Under the pieces are notes generated by a model, which searched no databases, had not been told where the DNA came from, and saw only the letters and a program-made list of their open reading frames with translations. The translations under genes were made by a program, and so were the position numbers. A stretch of 64,000 nt of DNA from Salvator merianae (lineage: Eukaryota; Chordata; Lepidosauria; Squamata; Teiidae), in assembly GCA_003586115.2 (NCBI GenBank), contig QVOM02000034.1, positions 114,715,571 through 114,779,570 of the forward strand. Direction: 5' to 3'. Shown one piece after another: positions 32,197-45,359 of this stretch (the stretch's first letter is position 1; the number at the start of each line of letters is the position of its first letter).

Positions 32197-34689
32197 AGGC
32201 ATTTTCTCCACTGGTATCCAGACCACGCTACACAAAAGAGATGAGCTTCCTCATCTCCTGGATGCAAGTTCCTACTCAGGAGTCAGGTAAAGCTTGCAGA
32301 GGGAGCTGAAACTGTTGGATGAAGGATCTTACAATCTCGTGCCTCCATGACCATTCACCAAATGGCAAACAGCTGTTTGCACATCCCTAGTATTTGCCAG
32401 AAGCAATGCAGCTACAGCTAACATTTGTACTAATCTATGGGTTTCACAGATTTTTATGTGCACTGTAATGTACCTTGAAAAGTTCAAAAGAGAAACAAAT
32501 CTAAATTCTAGAGATATAAGCGACTTCATATATTTCTCGAAATTTTCCTCATCTTTTTATGAAGCGTTATAACTTGATTTGTTCTTGTTGTTCTGCAATT
32601 TAAGTTTTGATAATAGGATGATTTCATGTACGGTAACAATTTCCAACAAGATATCAGGTTCTCCTGCTCCAATATTAATAAGCATCCTTCAAGCACAGTA
32701 GCAAGTAATTTCTAGCATGAAGATAAGCTGTCTGACTTCTGTGTATTTTATGGAAAATACAAAATTAATGACTACAATATTGAACAATCCTTTTATACTA
32801 ATCCAAAGAACACCTCATTTGATCTTTTTATCATTCAGAATATGCAAATAGCCATATTAAATACAGTTACAATCACTTTTGTTCTCCAGGATCTATATTC
32901 TTATGTTTTATTGCCCCAAGAAATATGGCCGTTGCCAGCAAAAGGACAGATACTAGTAATTTAGAAAAACTGCCTTTCCATAACACTCTTTATGTACTCT
33001 CTAGCATTCTTTCTTGTAGATTAAGCCAAATGGCCATCTTGCCTTGAATCCTGTTTCTATCCTTTAACAGATGCACGCAGCTGTAAAACAGCATGAAGAG
33101 TAGCCACAGCTGTGCCAAGAGTTAGAGCAATTTAATGGTGTCGCAGAAGGCAAAAACAAGGGAAGAGTTGGTATTTCCCTTTCCCCCATCATCTGGATGG
33201 TGTCAGAGTTGGTGTTTCCCCTCAAAATATGGACGGTTCCAGAAGCATATGAATATTCACATAATTTTGGATATGCAGCCTCACCAGTTGTTTGTCACAG
33301 CAAACTCACTAACACTCTCTTTTAACGACATTCTAATGGCATTTAAACTTTAACTGAATGTTAATTTACTAGAAACTTTTCTAAATGTTATGTATTTGAA
33401 GATCTGGAATCCAATTTCAGATCCTGTGTTTGTGAACCCCCAAAATCGTTGATGATGAAAAGTGGTAGATACATTTTATTTGTGTCCATAATAGTTTTGT
33501 AGCCCTCTGCAAACAATCAAGTCTGGACCACATCTTAGTGCATTTGAAATCTCCCATTTGGAAAATGTTCCTTCCTATACTTTTTTCCCTCAGTTTCTGA
33601 TGCCTTCAATATATTTTTCACAGGAACTACCCAAGATGCACAGGAATTCCTCCACAGTTTTTAAGCCATCAGCTCTTATCAAGAATGTGCAACAACTTTT
33701 TCAACACATTTTCATGTTACAAACCTATTTCACACACAGTTTACAAAGGAAGTATCGCAATTTAAAATTATGAAATACATGTAAAAAACCCTATCCTAAC
33801 CCCTCAGTGCACAATAAATTTGGACTTACGTCAAGGAGGAATGTACCTTGTCCTTGTCCTACCCAGAAGGCCCAGGCCTAGGCAGGTGGACATAGGCACT
33901 GCTGACCATCCTGACTCCCAGTCTAGCAGCACACTGCTAAGGCAGTGGGCAGCAGTCCCACAGGTCACCAAAGGCAAAAAAAGCATGACTTTACAGTTTC
34001 TTACCTTGTGGCTGTTTGAGAAGGAGGTGGATCTTCCTCCTCAGCAGGGTTCCTCAGCAAACCTCAGGCAACACGCTGATGTAGCTCTAGACACAACCTG
34101 GCCAGCTGGACATAGACACTGCTGATTGCTCTAGGACCCAAACCAGCAGCAGCTCTGCCAAGGATAAGTTCCATAGGTTTACCCTGCTGTGAGCAAAGGG
34201 AGCTGACAACTCCTGTACAGCTCCTATGGAGGCCAAAAAGCATGGCCTCTATGCAAAATACTGGCACCCTTCGGGCTAACTGGGGTAGTGGCCATGGAAA
34301 CAGCCTCAAGAGGTGGCCAGGTTGTGCCTGAGTCAGTTCTTCCAACCCACAGGGAGGCATGAGCTAAGACTAGCTCTATTGCATGTCATGTCAGACATGT
34401 TAAGTAGGCATCCTAAAGTTAGAGGACAACTGTCTGAATATAAGAGGTTTCCCAATTCAAATAGTTGCCTTCCAACAAAGGGCAACAAGAATGACAGCAG
34501 GGTTAAGGGGCTATGATTCTTGTTTCCAGAGTCCCCAATCACGAGATTATTTGGCAGATTTAACATTCCACTTGAAAGAAGAGATGGCCATGCTACGTTG
34601 GATGGTACAGCCAGAGGGAATGAAACATTACAGTAGTTCACACAGAAAAGGTTGCAATGAGTCAAAGACAATCATGTCTGTTAATCTGA
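32197..34689. other. Mostly unique-looking non-coding DNA
   Basis: TTTGCACATCCCTAG at about 32378-32392 matches the right terminus of the hAT-type MITE at 2844-3167 and may be a truncated relative. A GC-richer stretch, 33880-34170, has an internal imperfect duplication (GGACATAGGCACTGCTGA and GGACATAGACACTGCTGA, about 210 bases apart). No gene was found. Confidence 0.45.
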
Positions 34690-34935
34690 CTGCCCCTCCC
34701 TTCCTTCACACAATCTTTCTGTAGTAACTTTTAAGCATCTACTAAAGAGCAGTCTCTTGACCCAAGCATTCCCTGTGTGAATGATTGTCTGTTTTTCCAA
34801 TCCTGGCATTTAAAATAATTATTTTGATATAGTTTGAAATTGTATTATCCTTGTCTTTATGTTTATACGGCTGTAACCCACTTCAGAATTTCTATTGTAT
34901 GGAAACTGGTATAAAAAAATAATTTAAATAAATAT
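34690..34935 (+). repeat. LINE 3' tail, CR1/L2-like
   Basis: A CTTTTAAGCATCTACTAAAG stretch is followed by GGCTGTAACCCACTTCAGAA, TATTGTATGGAAACTGGTAT and an AAATAAATATTTTATTT tail. The order (coding end, TGTAACCCAC motif, A-rich tail) parallels the other LINE tails in the window. Confidence 0.5.
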
Positions 34936-35124
34936 TTTATTTTAATGTTATTATTTTGTATTCAAATATAATTAAGTGGAGTTCTGCTATACAGTGATGC
35001 CTTTCACAATAGAACTTCAAAATTTTAGTATCAACCAAGAAGTAGAGTAAATAAGAGAGTATGCAAAATGGGTTTATGTATTTATGTATTGATTTATTTC
35101 ATTGCTCTCCTAAAGATGTAAAGT

Positions 35125-35330
35125 GAAGATGCCTGATGCACCTCAGACAGGAGAACATTCCACAGTCTGGGGGCTGCCACTAAAAAGGCCCTATTCAGGA
35201 TGCCATCCCTCTAGCTGTTGGACGTAGTGGCACAACCAGCTGGGCCTCATCTGCAAACCTTAAGGGATAAGTGGTTAGAGGAAATTTTCAAGTGCTCCTG
35301 CCATAATTGCTAGCCGTGTGAGGCTCAGAC
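35125..35330 (+). repeat. CR1/L2-like LINE internal/3' fragment
   Basis: CAGGAGAACATTCCACAGTCTG, GGGGCTGCCACTAAAAAGGCCC and a CAACCAGCTGGGCCTCATCTGC segment follow the wording of a very common squamate LINE 3' region (usually AGGGCATTCCA..GGGCGCCACCACAGAGAAGGCCC). It is strongly diverged and the ends are approximate. Confidence 0.5.
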
Positions 35331-36699
35331 AGGAGCTTATGTATGTCAGTTCAAACATAAAGTGCTGATTCACCCTTATCTTTTCTTTGTAATGGTCAGT
35401 CAGAGCAATGCATCCATCACTTAGAAGTTTGGCTGCCATGATCTTGTGTGGTTAGCTGTGCAATAATACAGAACTGGAGAATTCCCAGCACAAGTCTGCC
35501 GCCTATGTTGTACTACGGTATCATTTGTTTCCTGCCGCAGCATCTGATACTCATAATCAAAACCTCTTTGAGTATTTTTTAATATCTACATTTGTCATTT
35601 CCTTTCATAGATAATGTTTCCCAGACAGTATCACTGCAACTGAGCTCTTCCAAGCACTGCTAGGACAACTGCTACCAATCCATTGTCGGACATGGACATA
35701 TTCAATTATGTGTCACGCAACATTAATGATGATTACTTGAGGTCAGAATTAAGGCCAGTCAAAAAGTGACTCATCGCTGCTCAGGCCATGCAGCCTCTCC
35801 ACAACTTGTCAAGGGAGCTGAAAGGACAGAATAATCAGGAACTATTATCTCAAGTTGACAGATGTTGCTCACTAATGATTCCCTCCATAGCCATAACCCA
35901 CCACCTTACAACCCCATCATATCCAAGTGTTAATCAATTTTTTTTTCATTGCACAAAACATGCCATATAATGTTTGTAATTATCTCCATCAAATTAACTA
36001 TAACTACAGCAACTTACATCACTCAAAGAAAAGATAATTTTGAGATGCTTCAGTATCTAAGTTTGCATGCTGTAGTATCTTTTCCTTGTTGGAAACTCAG
36101 TATCTTTGTTTTCTTGGCATTAGTCCCAACTCAATTAGTAATATTTAGTAAAGTGGCCACAGAAAAAAGACCTAATTCTTGTTGATAGAATCCAGGTTTG
36201 GTTGTAATAAAAAGACACATGGAGATTATATTTTTAGGGTTAACTATTTATTCAGAAATATGTTTATTTCTGAATAAAACTGGGTACAGCAGAGGAAATA
36301 TTTCACATTCCCAAGAAGGAAACAATATATTTGTAGGATAATTTAACAGAGATAGGATAGGTGACCCTAATTGGTTACCTTGACTCCCAATACACCTAGT
36401 GAGCATTTGGGTTTGCTGATGCAAAAGAGGATGACATTGGGATTCCATTTCCAAAACTACCATCCAGGCACCCACAAGACCTAGACCTACTCAGTTTCAG
36501 TAAGTCAGTGACTTGATTTGACTTCAGATCATGCCCCGTGACCTACAGTGCACTTTCCTGCTTGCCCAGCCACATTCCAATTGTTAGGTCATGTCTCCAC
36601 AGCAATAGCTAAAGGTCTCTCCTGGCTTCAGACAGCCTTAGAAAGGGGGTTGATGGTTCCACTGCTGTCCTTGAGGCTGCCATTTTGAAGTCTTCACAC
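35331..36699. other. Non-coding, no recognised element
   Basis: AT-rich with short frames. TATTTCTGAATAAA motifs near 36248-36276 form a small inverted repeat (TATTTATTCAGAAATATG / TTATTTCTGAATAAA). Confidence 0.5.
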
Positions 36700-36702
36700 T
36701 AA

Positions 36703-37192
36703 GTGTGTTTTCGCACTTACGGGATAAGAACGAAATGAGTAGCAGGCTTCAAGCCGATGAACGTGAAGTCTGGTGGGTGCAATTCGCACTTGCCAGCAAT
36801 GGAAAAGACTGCAAGCTGACCAGCAGATGGAGCAGTGCAAATGGGAATGCACTAGGCAGGAAGTGATGTCAGGAATCATAGAGGCATGGATGCAAAGATA
36901 GAGCTAGTAATTTGAACCATAGAGCTAGGAATCTGAAGAGAGAGGACTGTTTTCGAAGCAGGTCCCTCCCTGCCACCATTTCAAACTTGGAAGCAGTGTG
37001 AAACCCTAATCTGCACCTAATTGCACAAGTCGGAATCAGGACTGCCAATTACTGCACCAGCCTTCCCCAGCTTCAGGTGACCATTAGGTGGGCTTCGGTG
37101 CAATTCAGGGCTGCTGCTTCCGTTTGTGAGTATGAAAGCACATGACTAATAAGAGGGCAGGAACGTTCCTCTCCCTAAGTGCAAACAGGCCC
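36703..37192. mobile_element. Harbinger-like MITE, 490 bp
   Basis: The left end GTGTGTTTTCGCACTTACGG pairs with the right end CCCTAAGTGCAAACAGGCCC as an imperfect inverted repeat of almost 30 bp that extends to GAACG on both sides. The flanks are TAA (36700-36702) and TAA (37193-37195). The interior repeats CGCACTT-type motifs (about 36785). No transposase. One of the best-preserved members of the family in the window. Confidence 0.8.
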
Positions 37193-37195
37193 TAA

Positions 37196-38343
37196 GGTAA
37201 AGGAGTTTGGGAGTACAATAGGTGAATAAATTAACAAAATACTACAGAAAACTGTAAATCTAACAAAAGAAGTGTGTATACTGCACTGCTGTAAGAGTTG
37301 GGATGGAAGTAAAGCAGATAAGTTCATTTTCAAACAACTGATTTTGGGAGCACAAGCAGTGATAGTATATAGGTGGAAAGATCATTTGAAGTGGACAGAG
37401 CAGAAATGGTACAGTTATATATTAGATCAATTGAAATTTCAAATATTTGCTGGTATCAGAGTAAGATTTATGGGACAAAAGACATCAAAGGAAACATGGG
37501 AAAAACTAAAGAACTACATGGAGATGAATTTGGACTTGAAAGTAGATTTGAAACAAAAGCTACACAGAATCTTCCAGTTGTAAATATCAGTTATGGGGAA
37601 AGATTCACTGGAAGGAAAGGCAAGGGGAAAATAGAAAAGGGGGAGGGGAAGGAAATAAAGGAGATGCTGCATTGCAGATTATATATATATACATTGCTTA
37701 ATGTTATTGTTGAAATTCAATATATTTTTTTTAAAGCCTTTGCACCTGCACTCAGAGGACCTCCTTGCCCTCCACGCCCAAATGCAGAAGGCTGGCATGG
37801 AAGTCTGGCCTATTTAATCACAGCTAGACCCCGACTGAGTGTACAAGAAGCAGCTCTGGAACTGATTTTCATGCAATGAAACTTTTGAAACTTGGAAGGG
37901 GATTGAAATGCCTCCAGGTGCCCTCATACCCCTTCAGGTTGTGATGCAGTGGAGATGGGCAGATTTCAATGTGCTTCCAATCCAGTTTGGAAACCGTGTG
38001 GAGACATAGCCACACACTGTGTTCAAACACAGTTTTAAAAGTTTTTTTTTAAAAAAAGTATCTCTGAGGCAGCTTAGAATGGTTCAGAGATGGTTCATGA
38101 ATAGAAACTTCAGAAGCCAGCCTGAGCCTCCCTCCATGAACATTCTAGCTGCTTTTTCCACAATGTGTGAATGCAGTCTTACTCTTCTGGATAGAGCAAA
38201 GTTAGGAAGTTCTACTGATAACTGTGAAAGCTCTCTTCCCCACTCCAATTACTTTACCAAAGACATCTTTAAGGGTTCTCCAAGCTGAATGGGAAAGGGT
38301 TATTCCACTTGAATATAACAAGCCGCTAATTCTTTTCATACAG
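37196..38343. other. Non-coding; possible old MITE near the right
   Basis: 37272-37600 contains two overlapping frames without a recognisable domain. A TATATATATA tract lies at about 37680. CATGAACATTCTAGCTGC near 38138-38155, with AATGTGTGAATGCAG after it, recurs in altered form at about 41435-41455 and 42550-42570, which suggests another old MITE family. Confidence 0.4.
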
Positions 38344-38346
38344 TTT

Positions 38347-39548
38347 GGCCACGTTCTGACATGGCATTTAATCAGTTTACAGGCCGTCTTCGGTTCCCGC
38401 TGTCCGGACATGATCTTGCCGTTCCGTAGGTTTTCTGGACTATATCGGCGAAATCCGGACTACTTTCTATTCAGATTTAATGAAGTCTCAAGCCATTCCA
38501 GATCGCTAGCGCGCTTTACTTTGCAATGTGGGAATGGGGAAAGAGACTATTTGGGAGGGACTGTACTTTTGGGGGGGCGTGCAGAGGGAGGGATCCCGAT
38601 TTTGTGCCATCCAATGACAGACTTTGTGGGTGGGCAGGAAGCGCAGTAGTTTCCTCTGCCTCCATTATCCCCACTTCCATCGCTGCCAGGGGGAAAGAAA
38701 CCGTCCTCCTTTTTACTTCACTAAGCTGCAGTCCTTTCTCTTTCTTTATCCCCCATTCGATACTGCCAGGAAGAAATTAAAGGCTTCCTCCACTTCCGTC
38801 TGCTCTTTAAACCAAAAAATAAATTGCGCCTGTTTGGGGTTGCAGTCCTCTTGCCCCAACAAAGAACCCACTCAAGATGAGTTTTGCCATCGGCAGCACA
38901 CAGCTACACAGCGGGGACACATGCCGCTGTGGATGTCTCGGGGGAAGATGAGGCAGAGTCCATTTGCTGGCGATGAACTGCACTGTCAAGATAGTAGACC
39001 CCCCCCCCACATTCCCTCCCCACTTTTTCCCTTCGTTACGGACTGCTCCCTGCTTTTGCGCTACTTTTAAATTGCGCAATTGCGCAAAAGTGCACTTGCA
39101 GGGGAGCAGAAATCGCCATCAGCCCTTTAAAAAGCCCTTTAAAAAGCTTGCAGAACATAGTTTTAAAGTTCTGCTTGAGTAGATAGAGGCTGTAGTGGGG
39201 AGAAGGAGCAAATGGCGAATGACTAGTAATGCTACCAAGTGAATCCATGTTCTGAGGCAGCAGCGAGGACATACGGAGAGCGGAGCTTGACTTTCCTGCC
39301 CCTGTGATGTGAAGATTTGAACGTTGGGACTGCAACCAATCACTGACTGCATGGGGAAGGGAATTTGGCAAGGGATGGAGGCAGAAAAGGTACTGTTTCT
39401 CTGTGCCAAGCACGGGAAATTTCAGTGTGGAAACGAGCAGGTATGAATTGAGTCCATGTTAAACTGTAACTGTGGGAACGACCAGAAGACGAACTCAGTC
39501 CTTGTACTCTTCCGATACGGATTAAATTTACGATGTCGGAACGCGGCC
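38347..39548 (+). mobile_element. 1.2-kb GC-rich non-autonomous DNA element, copy B
   Basis: Full-length second copy (1202 bp against 1199 for copy A). The left end GGCCACGTTCTGACATGG and the right end GATGTCGGAACGCGGCC form an imperfect inverted repeat of about 30 bp. TTT is present on both sides (38344-38346 and 39549-39551), consistent with a 3-bp duplication. Unlike copy A, it has no foldback arms, which defines the true ends of the element. The frame at 38624-39070 corresponds to part of the 22363-22992 frame of copy A but differs at about one residue in six. Confidence 0.75.
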
Positions 39549-39551
39549 TTT

Positions 39552-41942
39552 GAGGAGAAAAAAAAAAGTTCATATTGGCTCTGATGAATAGTTATTTTCA
39601 AACCACATTATTCCTAATTGTTATGTCCGACCACTGTGAACTGTACAACTGAAAATACACAAGGACAAACCCAAATTCATAGCAATTAAGCTTTTTATTT
39701 ATTTATTTATTTATTTTTTAAAAAAACCTTCTGTTGCATTGTGGCCTAAATGAAAGTAATATTACTGCTGAAGTTTTCTGAATATAACAGAATAAAATGA
39801 GATACAATAGACAAGGCAAATTATATTAGTAGAGCTTAAAAACAAAGGAAAAGCTTCTCCAGGGTCTTCTAATTGTGCTGGTTGAGATCTTTCCTTCCCA
39901 GTATTCTGCTTACATTAATTCCCATACGCAGTGCTCCCAGGTGCATATGGAGAAAGGCCTATTGAAAATCAAATTGCTCGACAATCGAAAGGCTGCTTGC
40001 AAAGCAAGGAGAGCCAGAGGGCCAAACAACAGGTGGTTTTGTACAGCTTCAGGATCACCCTCTTAATCTTTGCAAAGAATGAAAACAGAAAACCTCTGCA
40101 AGGCCTCTTACTGCACACACATTCCTCAACAGCAAGGTGATTATAAGCTAGTCCCACTAATCAGTTTATCCACAAAGCAGCCAACAACATGAATTCTGTG
40201 GACTGCTGTTTGGTTCTGCATTTTCTCTCTCATGCTCCCAAATGCTGTCAGTGGGAGAATTCATTTGAAATTAAAATTGATTTCAAAATCCCTTCATAGC
40301 TATTTTTGTATGGTGCATAAAGAACACGTTCCCTTCTTTTAGGTTTTGGAGTTGTTTTATTGCAGTGCCATCTGGTGCCTATTGGGGCTTGTTGGGCATT
40401 CAACACGGTAGCTAGCAGTGGAAAGGAATGGTGCAACAGGAAGTTGCAGTCACATTAAACTGTAGGGCTATAAGGCTCCAATTCCATGGACACCCAATGG
40501 ACAAAGCGGGATTTAGACACAAGTTAAACATATAAAATCATGCACAGATTATAATCAACATCATCAGATTATAATATGGACGAATAGAAGAAGGGGCACT
40601 GGGCTCTGTGCTACTATGCATGGTGGTACACTGTTGGGCCAACCCTGTAGGGCTGAGATGTCTTGCAAGAATGAACACAGTACCTATATAAAGATCCATG
40701 TATGTAAAGCTTTTTAAAAGCAAGCAAAAAGAGCATTGTACTGACACTCTGCCTCTGTTGAATGCACACATCTACCCATTAGCTCCACAAAACAGGCTCT
40801 TTTCTAAAAAATATCATAGCAAGACCAAAAAGAGGTGTCTTCTCATAATTTCATTATCTAGAAATGCTTCCGATTTTCAACTTGATTAAGCCCAACTTTT
40901 TCTCTGCGTCAACATTCACACTGGAACCAGAAGTGATTACCATTTCAAGGCAAGACCTGACAACTACAGTATCACTTAGCAACAGAAAGGAATGGAGTGG
41001 AGGACAGATAATAACAGGTAGGAATCAGGGGTAACACAGGTAGAAATAACAGTAGGTGGGAGTACAATAAGGTTACACACACAGCTGTCCCACCCACATT
41101 AACGTCAGCCCAAATAAACCTCAAAGGTGATTAATGCAGCTGTAATCGCAACTTCACATTCGATATCTCCTGTCCTTTCCCCACTGTCTGCCAGTTCGGC
41201 TGTACAAGTCACTGCTGCAGAATATTGTAGATAATGGGTGGAATGAGGAAAGAAAACAGGCTTAGGCTGTGAGCATGTTGAAAATAATTATCTGCAAGTA
41301 CACTGTTTCAGCTTTGTGCTTCTTCAGCAGCATTTAGACAGAGCTGGGGGAAAAAACCCACCTCTGATGTGGCTTAGAGGTAGTTCACAGGTGGTTTCAT
41401 TCACACACCAGTCTGTCCCTCCTATCTCATGAACATTCTAGGCTGGAAAAGGCAGATTAGAGATGGAATGAAAACACAAGGAACACACGCTACCATCTCT
41501 AAGGTGCTTTTAAGCAGTTTTTCTGCTTCTTGGAAATGCAGTATATCTTCTTCTTCTTCTTCTTAGTCTTGCATGTATATAGGTATATGACTACATCTAT
41601 TATGCTTATATATAATTTTCTGATGATCTGATAACAGTTTTTGAGTGCTAGCTACTAGGTCTGTTAGTTGTAGCACAACTGAATCCTACTAGAATAGAGA
41701 ACTTCAACTTCTTCACTCTTCCCCGTTAATGTCCTTTTTGAAAAACAGCTTGTATACAACAAAGTTATTTAATGATTAATGCTATGAAACAAGCATCAAA
41801 CTGTCTGATTCCTTTGAAGACATGAGAAAATTTCAACACTGAATGTACTCATAATTCTGTATACATGGAGCTCATTCCCAGAAACTTTGCATTCACCGTG
41901 CCTTGCAGATCAGTATCTAACCATACCCATGTGATTAGAAAT
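39552..41942. other. Non-coding; (TTTA)n at 39691-39714
   Basis: Besides the TTTA microsatellite there is a TTC run at about 41549-41563. The region 41340-41510 has MITE-like wording (CACCTCTGATGTGGC..CATTCACACACC..CATGAACATTCTAGG) related to 42475-42570, but ends cannot be fixed. No gene was recognised. Confidence 0.45.
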
Positions 41943-41945
41943 ATT

Positions 41946-42464
41946 GGACCTTTTTGCACTTATCATAAGAACAGTCTACAGTGGTGTTCAGTCCTCTTCA
42001 AGCCACTCATTTCTGCACAGTGGAATGGAAAAGAGAGGCCCTGCCCTCTCCCAGGGCCAATCCATCCACACTGGAATGGAGTGAGGCCCAGTATGGGTGG
42101 CCAAATGACTGCCTATAGTTGGAAATCCATTTTTTCAGGAAAGGTACATGCCTCCCAGTCTAACAGGGAAATGCATTTTGGCAGCACATGAAATTGTGCC
42201 ACTGAAATGGGTTCCCAGGGAGAACTAAGCCATCCCAGCTGAGAACATCACAGCCAGGTAGGAAACATTCCTGGGCTGCAATGTTCACATGGCCAGACAG
42301 CTCGCAGGTGGGTCAACAGCATACTGCCATTTTCATGGTCAAAGCACTAATGATAGCCTCTTGTGGACTTAGACTTACAGGTGCTAGCTTGTGGCTCCAG
42401 TGTTTCCATTCCCATCCCATTTCCTATCTAGCTCTAATGCACTTTGAAAGTGCAGTTTCTGGTC
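41946..42464. mobile_element. Harbinger-like MITE, subfamily of 46104 and 51755
   Basis: The left end GGACCTTTTTGCACTTATC matches the left end at 46104 (AGGTCTTTTTGCACTTAGT). A candidate right end GAAAGTGCAGTTTCTGGTC is its imperfect inverse. Internal ACTGAAATGGGTTCCC is shared with the 51755 copy. The flanks ATT and AAT do not match exactly, so the limits are less certain than for other copies. Confidence 0.5.
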
Positions 42465-42467
42465 AAT

Positions 42468-44708
42468 AATGTGTATCAGAGGCGGAATGGATATGTGTAA
42501 ATACCACCTTGGAACCACCTCTGAGATGCCTTCGAGGTGCTTTTTACTATGTGTGAATGCAGACTATGATTTCAAAGATGCAGGAATGTCAACATTTTTT
42601 AGGTTTTATTCATAATAAGATGGACAGTTTTCTTTTACAAAAATAAGGGAAAAATGCACCTGATTAGATTAAAAATCAAATACTATGAAAATTTAGCTCA
42701 GTATGAAAATTTAGTTCAGTGCTATGCCATCAGGCACCAAACATTAGCCAATAGTTCATATAGCAGTAATTGCAATATTCCCTCATAAAGATGTGCCCCA
42801 TCAAACAAAACATTCAACAGCATTTGGAATATTGTGCTTTAGAATCAAAACACTTTGGCTGGCATTTATGATTGTACTATAGGTATTAAGCAAGGTCATC
42901 ATTCTGATATGATGTTTTTGAATCCTTCTGTTCATCTGACCAGTGGGGGCTTAGCTTTGTGAAGAAAATAATACCATGGAATCACTAGCATCATTTCAGT
43001 ATCTGTCTGGCTAACTGTGATGGTCCCATAATCCCATGCATATAGCTCATACAAACTACTACTTCAAATGGTAAATCAAATCATCTTTAAATGCATTTTT
43101 TTCTCTGTGTGCTGTAAACTAAAAGGGGGGAAAGACTACAGATTATAAAGTACTTTTCTGCAAAACAAAATCAATGCCTGTCTTGAAATGTTGAGTGTTA
43201 CAGCAATGACTAGAGTGAAGAAATAAGCTCCATATCCAAAAGTATCTTCCCTTAATATACACTCTGCTGTAGATCGCTTGTCAAGGGATGGGACATTTCT
43301 GATAGGAATTCAGCCAGTGCATATGCTGACTTTCTAAATAAAGCCTGTCAACCTCACATTTGAGGTTCTGCTTTTGCAAGCCTTCATTCTCTCTCTAACC
43401 TCCAGTAACTCTGAAAAGTGAAAAGCCATACAAAGGCTTTTATCATCAGTGGCTTGGGAATGTTTTTGGACAGCAATGGCCCATAGTCTGGACTGCCAGA
43501 GCAGTGAAGGGAGTAAAATGCTACAGTCTGAAGCCTCTTTTTGATCCCTGAACTGCCTTTGAACCATAGGAGATCAAGGTTCCATGTACACAAAAACCCC
43601 TGTAGGACTGGAGGGAGCTGGCATTTGCAGCAGAAAGGTCTTGGACAAATATATGTCTTGCCCCTTTTTAATATCAAGAATGATTCTGCAGGTGTGATCT
43701 GCCTACAGAAGCTGAATTCTCTGGTCTGACATGTTAGCTAGAGATAAGAATTCAACCCAGAAGTCAGGCTATGTATCGTATACTCAGCCTAGAATTCTGA
43801 GTCTTTAATCAGCATTGGGTGAGTTGACAGTCAAATGTCACCCTCCATGTCAATCTGGCCATCAGGGTGCCATATTGCTCCAACCTGATGACCACTGGAG
43901 CAGGAGGCAACTATATCTGCCACGTGGCCATATATCAGCCCCCCACACAGCTAACCTTATGTAGGCCAGAAGAGACCAACTGGATTGTGCCCAAAATGAA
44001 GCTCAGAAGATCAAAGGGAGACTGTCAGAAGTTTGCCTCTCCTCACCACCCTTGCATATGTATTCCATGGGCCACCATTGTTTTTGTACATTTTATATGC
44101 TATGTAAACAAATTAATTTTATTTATTTATCATCTCTATATGGTGCACTCCTGTGAAGACCCCTGGGAAATAGGCGTTTGGTCATCCCTGTTTTCATTTT
44201 AATTTTGTAACAGCAAGGACATTGAAGAGGGAAGTAGATTTAGATCTCCCTCAGTCCCAATCCAATATGTGGTCCAGTGTACCATGCTGAGAATGTTGTA
44301 TTATCTGGGAAAACTTCCCATAATTGCACCAAGTATCTCAGAAATTTTAAGAAAAGCCAGAGAATAGAGGCCAGATCCTCAGGAAACTTCTGCTCATCCT
44401 GAGTTGGCTGCTAAAACTTGTTTAGAATGAAAAGTTAGGAATTTTTTTAAAAAAAATTCATTTAGAAAAACGTCTAAGAAATTTTAAGAAGCACCAAAAG
44501 GAGTTTTAATAACTAGTGATAAAAGGGACACCTGATAATACTGAGTTCCTAAATCATAGGAGACTTCTATGCACCTTTAAACAAAATGATACAGAAGACA
44601 CTTTTAGATCCACCTACTCAATGTGGAAGGTTCATAGGGGACTAGAAGAGGATAAGGGTGTTAGGGGGCAGTATGTGCTTATAAATTCTTTGTACTAGTA
44701 CCGCATTC
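42468..44708. other. Non-coding, no recognised gene
   Basis: The TTTTATTTATTTATCATCTC segment near 44117-44137 could be the start of a reversed LINE tail. Otherwise ordinary AT-rich sequence without domain-bearing frames. Confidence 0.5.
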
Positions 44709-44711
44709 AAA

Positions 44712-45162
44712 GGGCCTGATCACACTTACCAGCCTAGTTTGGTATAACAATACCATACTAGGCTGATAAAGACTCAGCAGTGTAGCAGCCATTCACACTT
44801 TGAGTGCTAGAACAGCCCCAAACGAGGCCACCAGCACTCAAAGTGTGAAGGCAGACCTGCTGCCATGGCAACATTCAGCATGCAGCTAGACGTTGCCATG
44901 GCTTTTGGAATGCAGCATGTGATTGCACAGTCACAGTTGCACCACCTCACCTCAACCACTTGCAGCATTCGCATCCAGAAGAGGGTGCAAACTGCTGACT
45001 GGGAGCTGCCCAGCTCCCAGACAAGATGTTTCAGCTGTCCACAGCTAGTAGCATCTGGGAACAGCAAGAGATGTTCCCAGATGTTGTGGCAACTGCAGCA
45101 TGTGGAAGGCTCTGTCTAATAAGTATCCAGAAGCTCACCTATAGGCAAGTGTGAACAGGTCC
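44712..45162. mobile_element. Harbinger-like MITE, 451 bp
   Basis: The left end GGGCCTGATCACACTTACC and the right end GGCAAGTGTGAACAGGTCC form a near-perfect inverted repeat. The flanks are AAA on both sides; shifting the limits by one base gives CAAAG on both sides, so the duplication length is ambiguous. Inside, CACTTTGAGTGCTAG (about 44794) and CAGCACTCAAAGTGTG (about 44832) form a secondary hairpin. GCTGCCATGGCAAC is shared with the 59608 copy. Confidence 0.75.
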
Positions 45163-45359
45163 AAAGATGCCTGAATTTACTAATTTCACACCCAAGTTTC
45201 CAAGTGATACATAATTATTTTAAATGTCAACGTAAAATACAGTACTGGACCACTGCATCCTCCTCTAATATAAGAGTTCCAATCTGCCAAAACATCACTG
45301 TTAATTGAAATGAGAAAACAAAGTCCCCCGGGGAGCATCTCCCATGGGTAATTCCAGAA

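Noticed and set aside
33820..34360. Overlapping 101- and 98-codon frames in a GC-richer patch
   Set aside because: The patch contains an internal imperfect DNA duplication and the frames lie on opposite strands without domains; more likely old repeat sequence.
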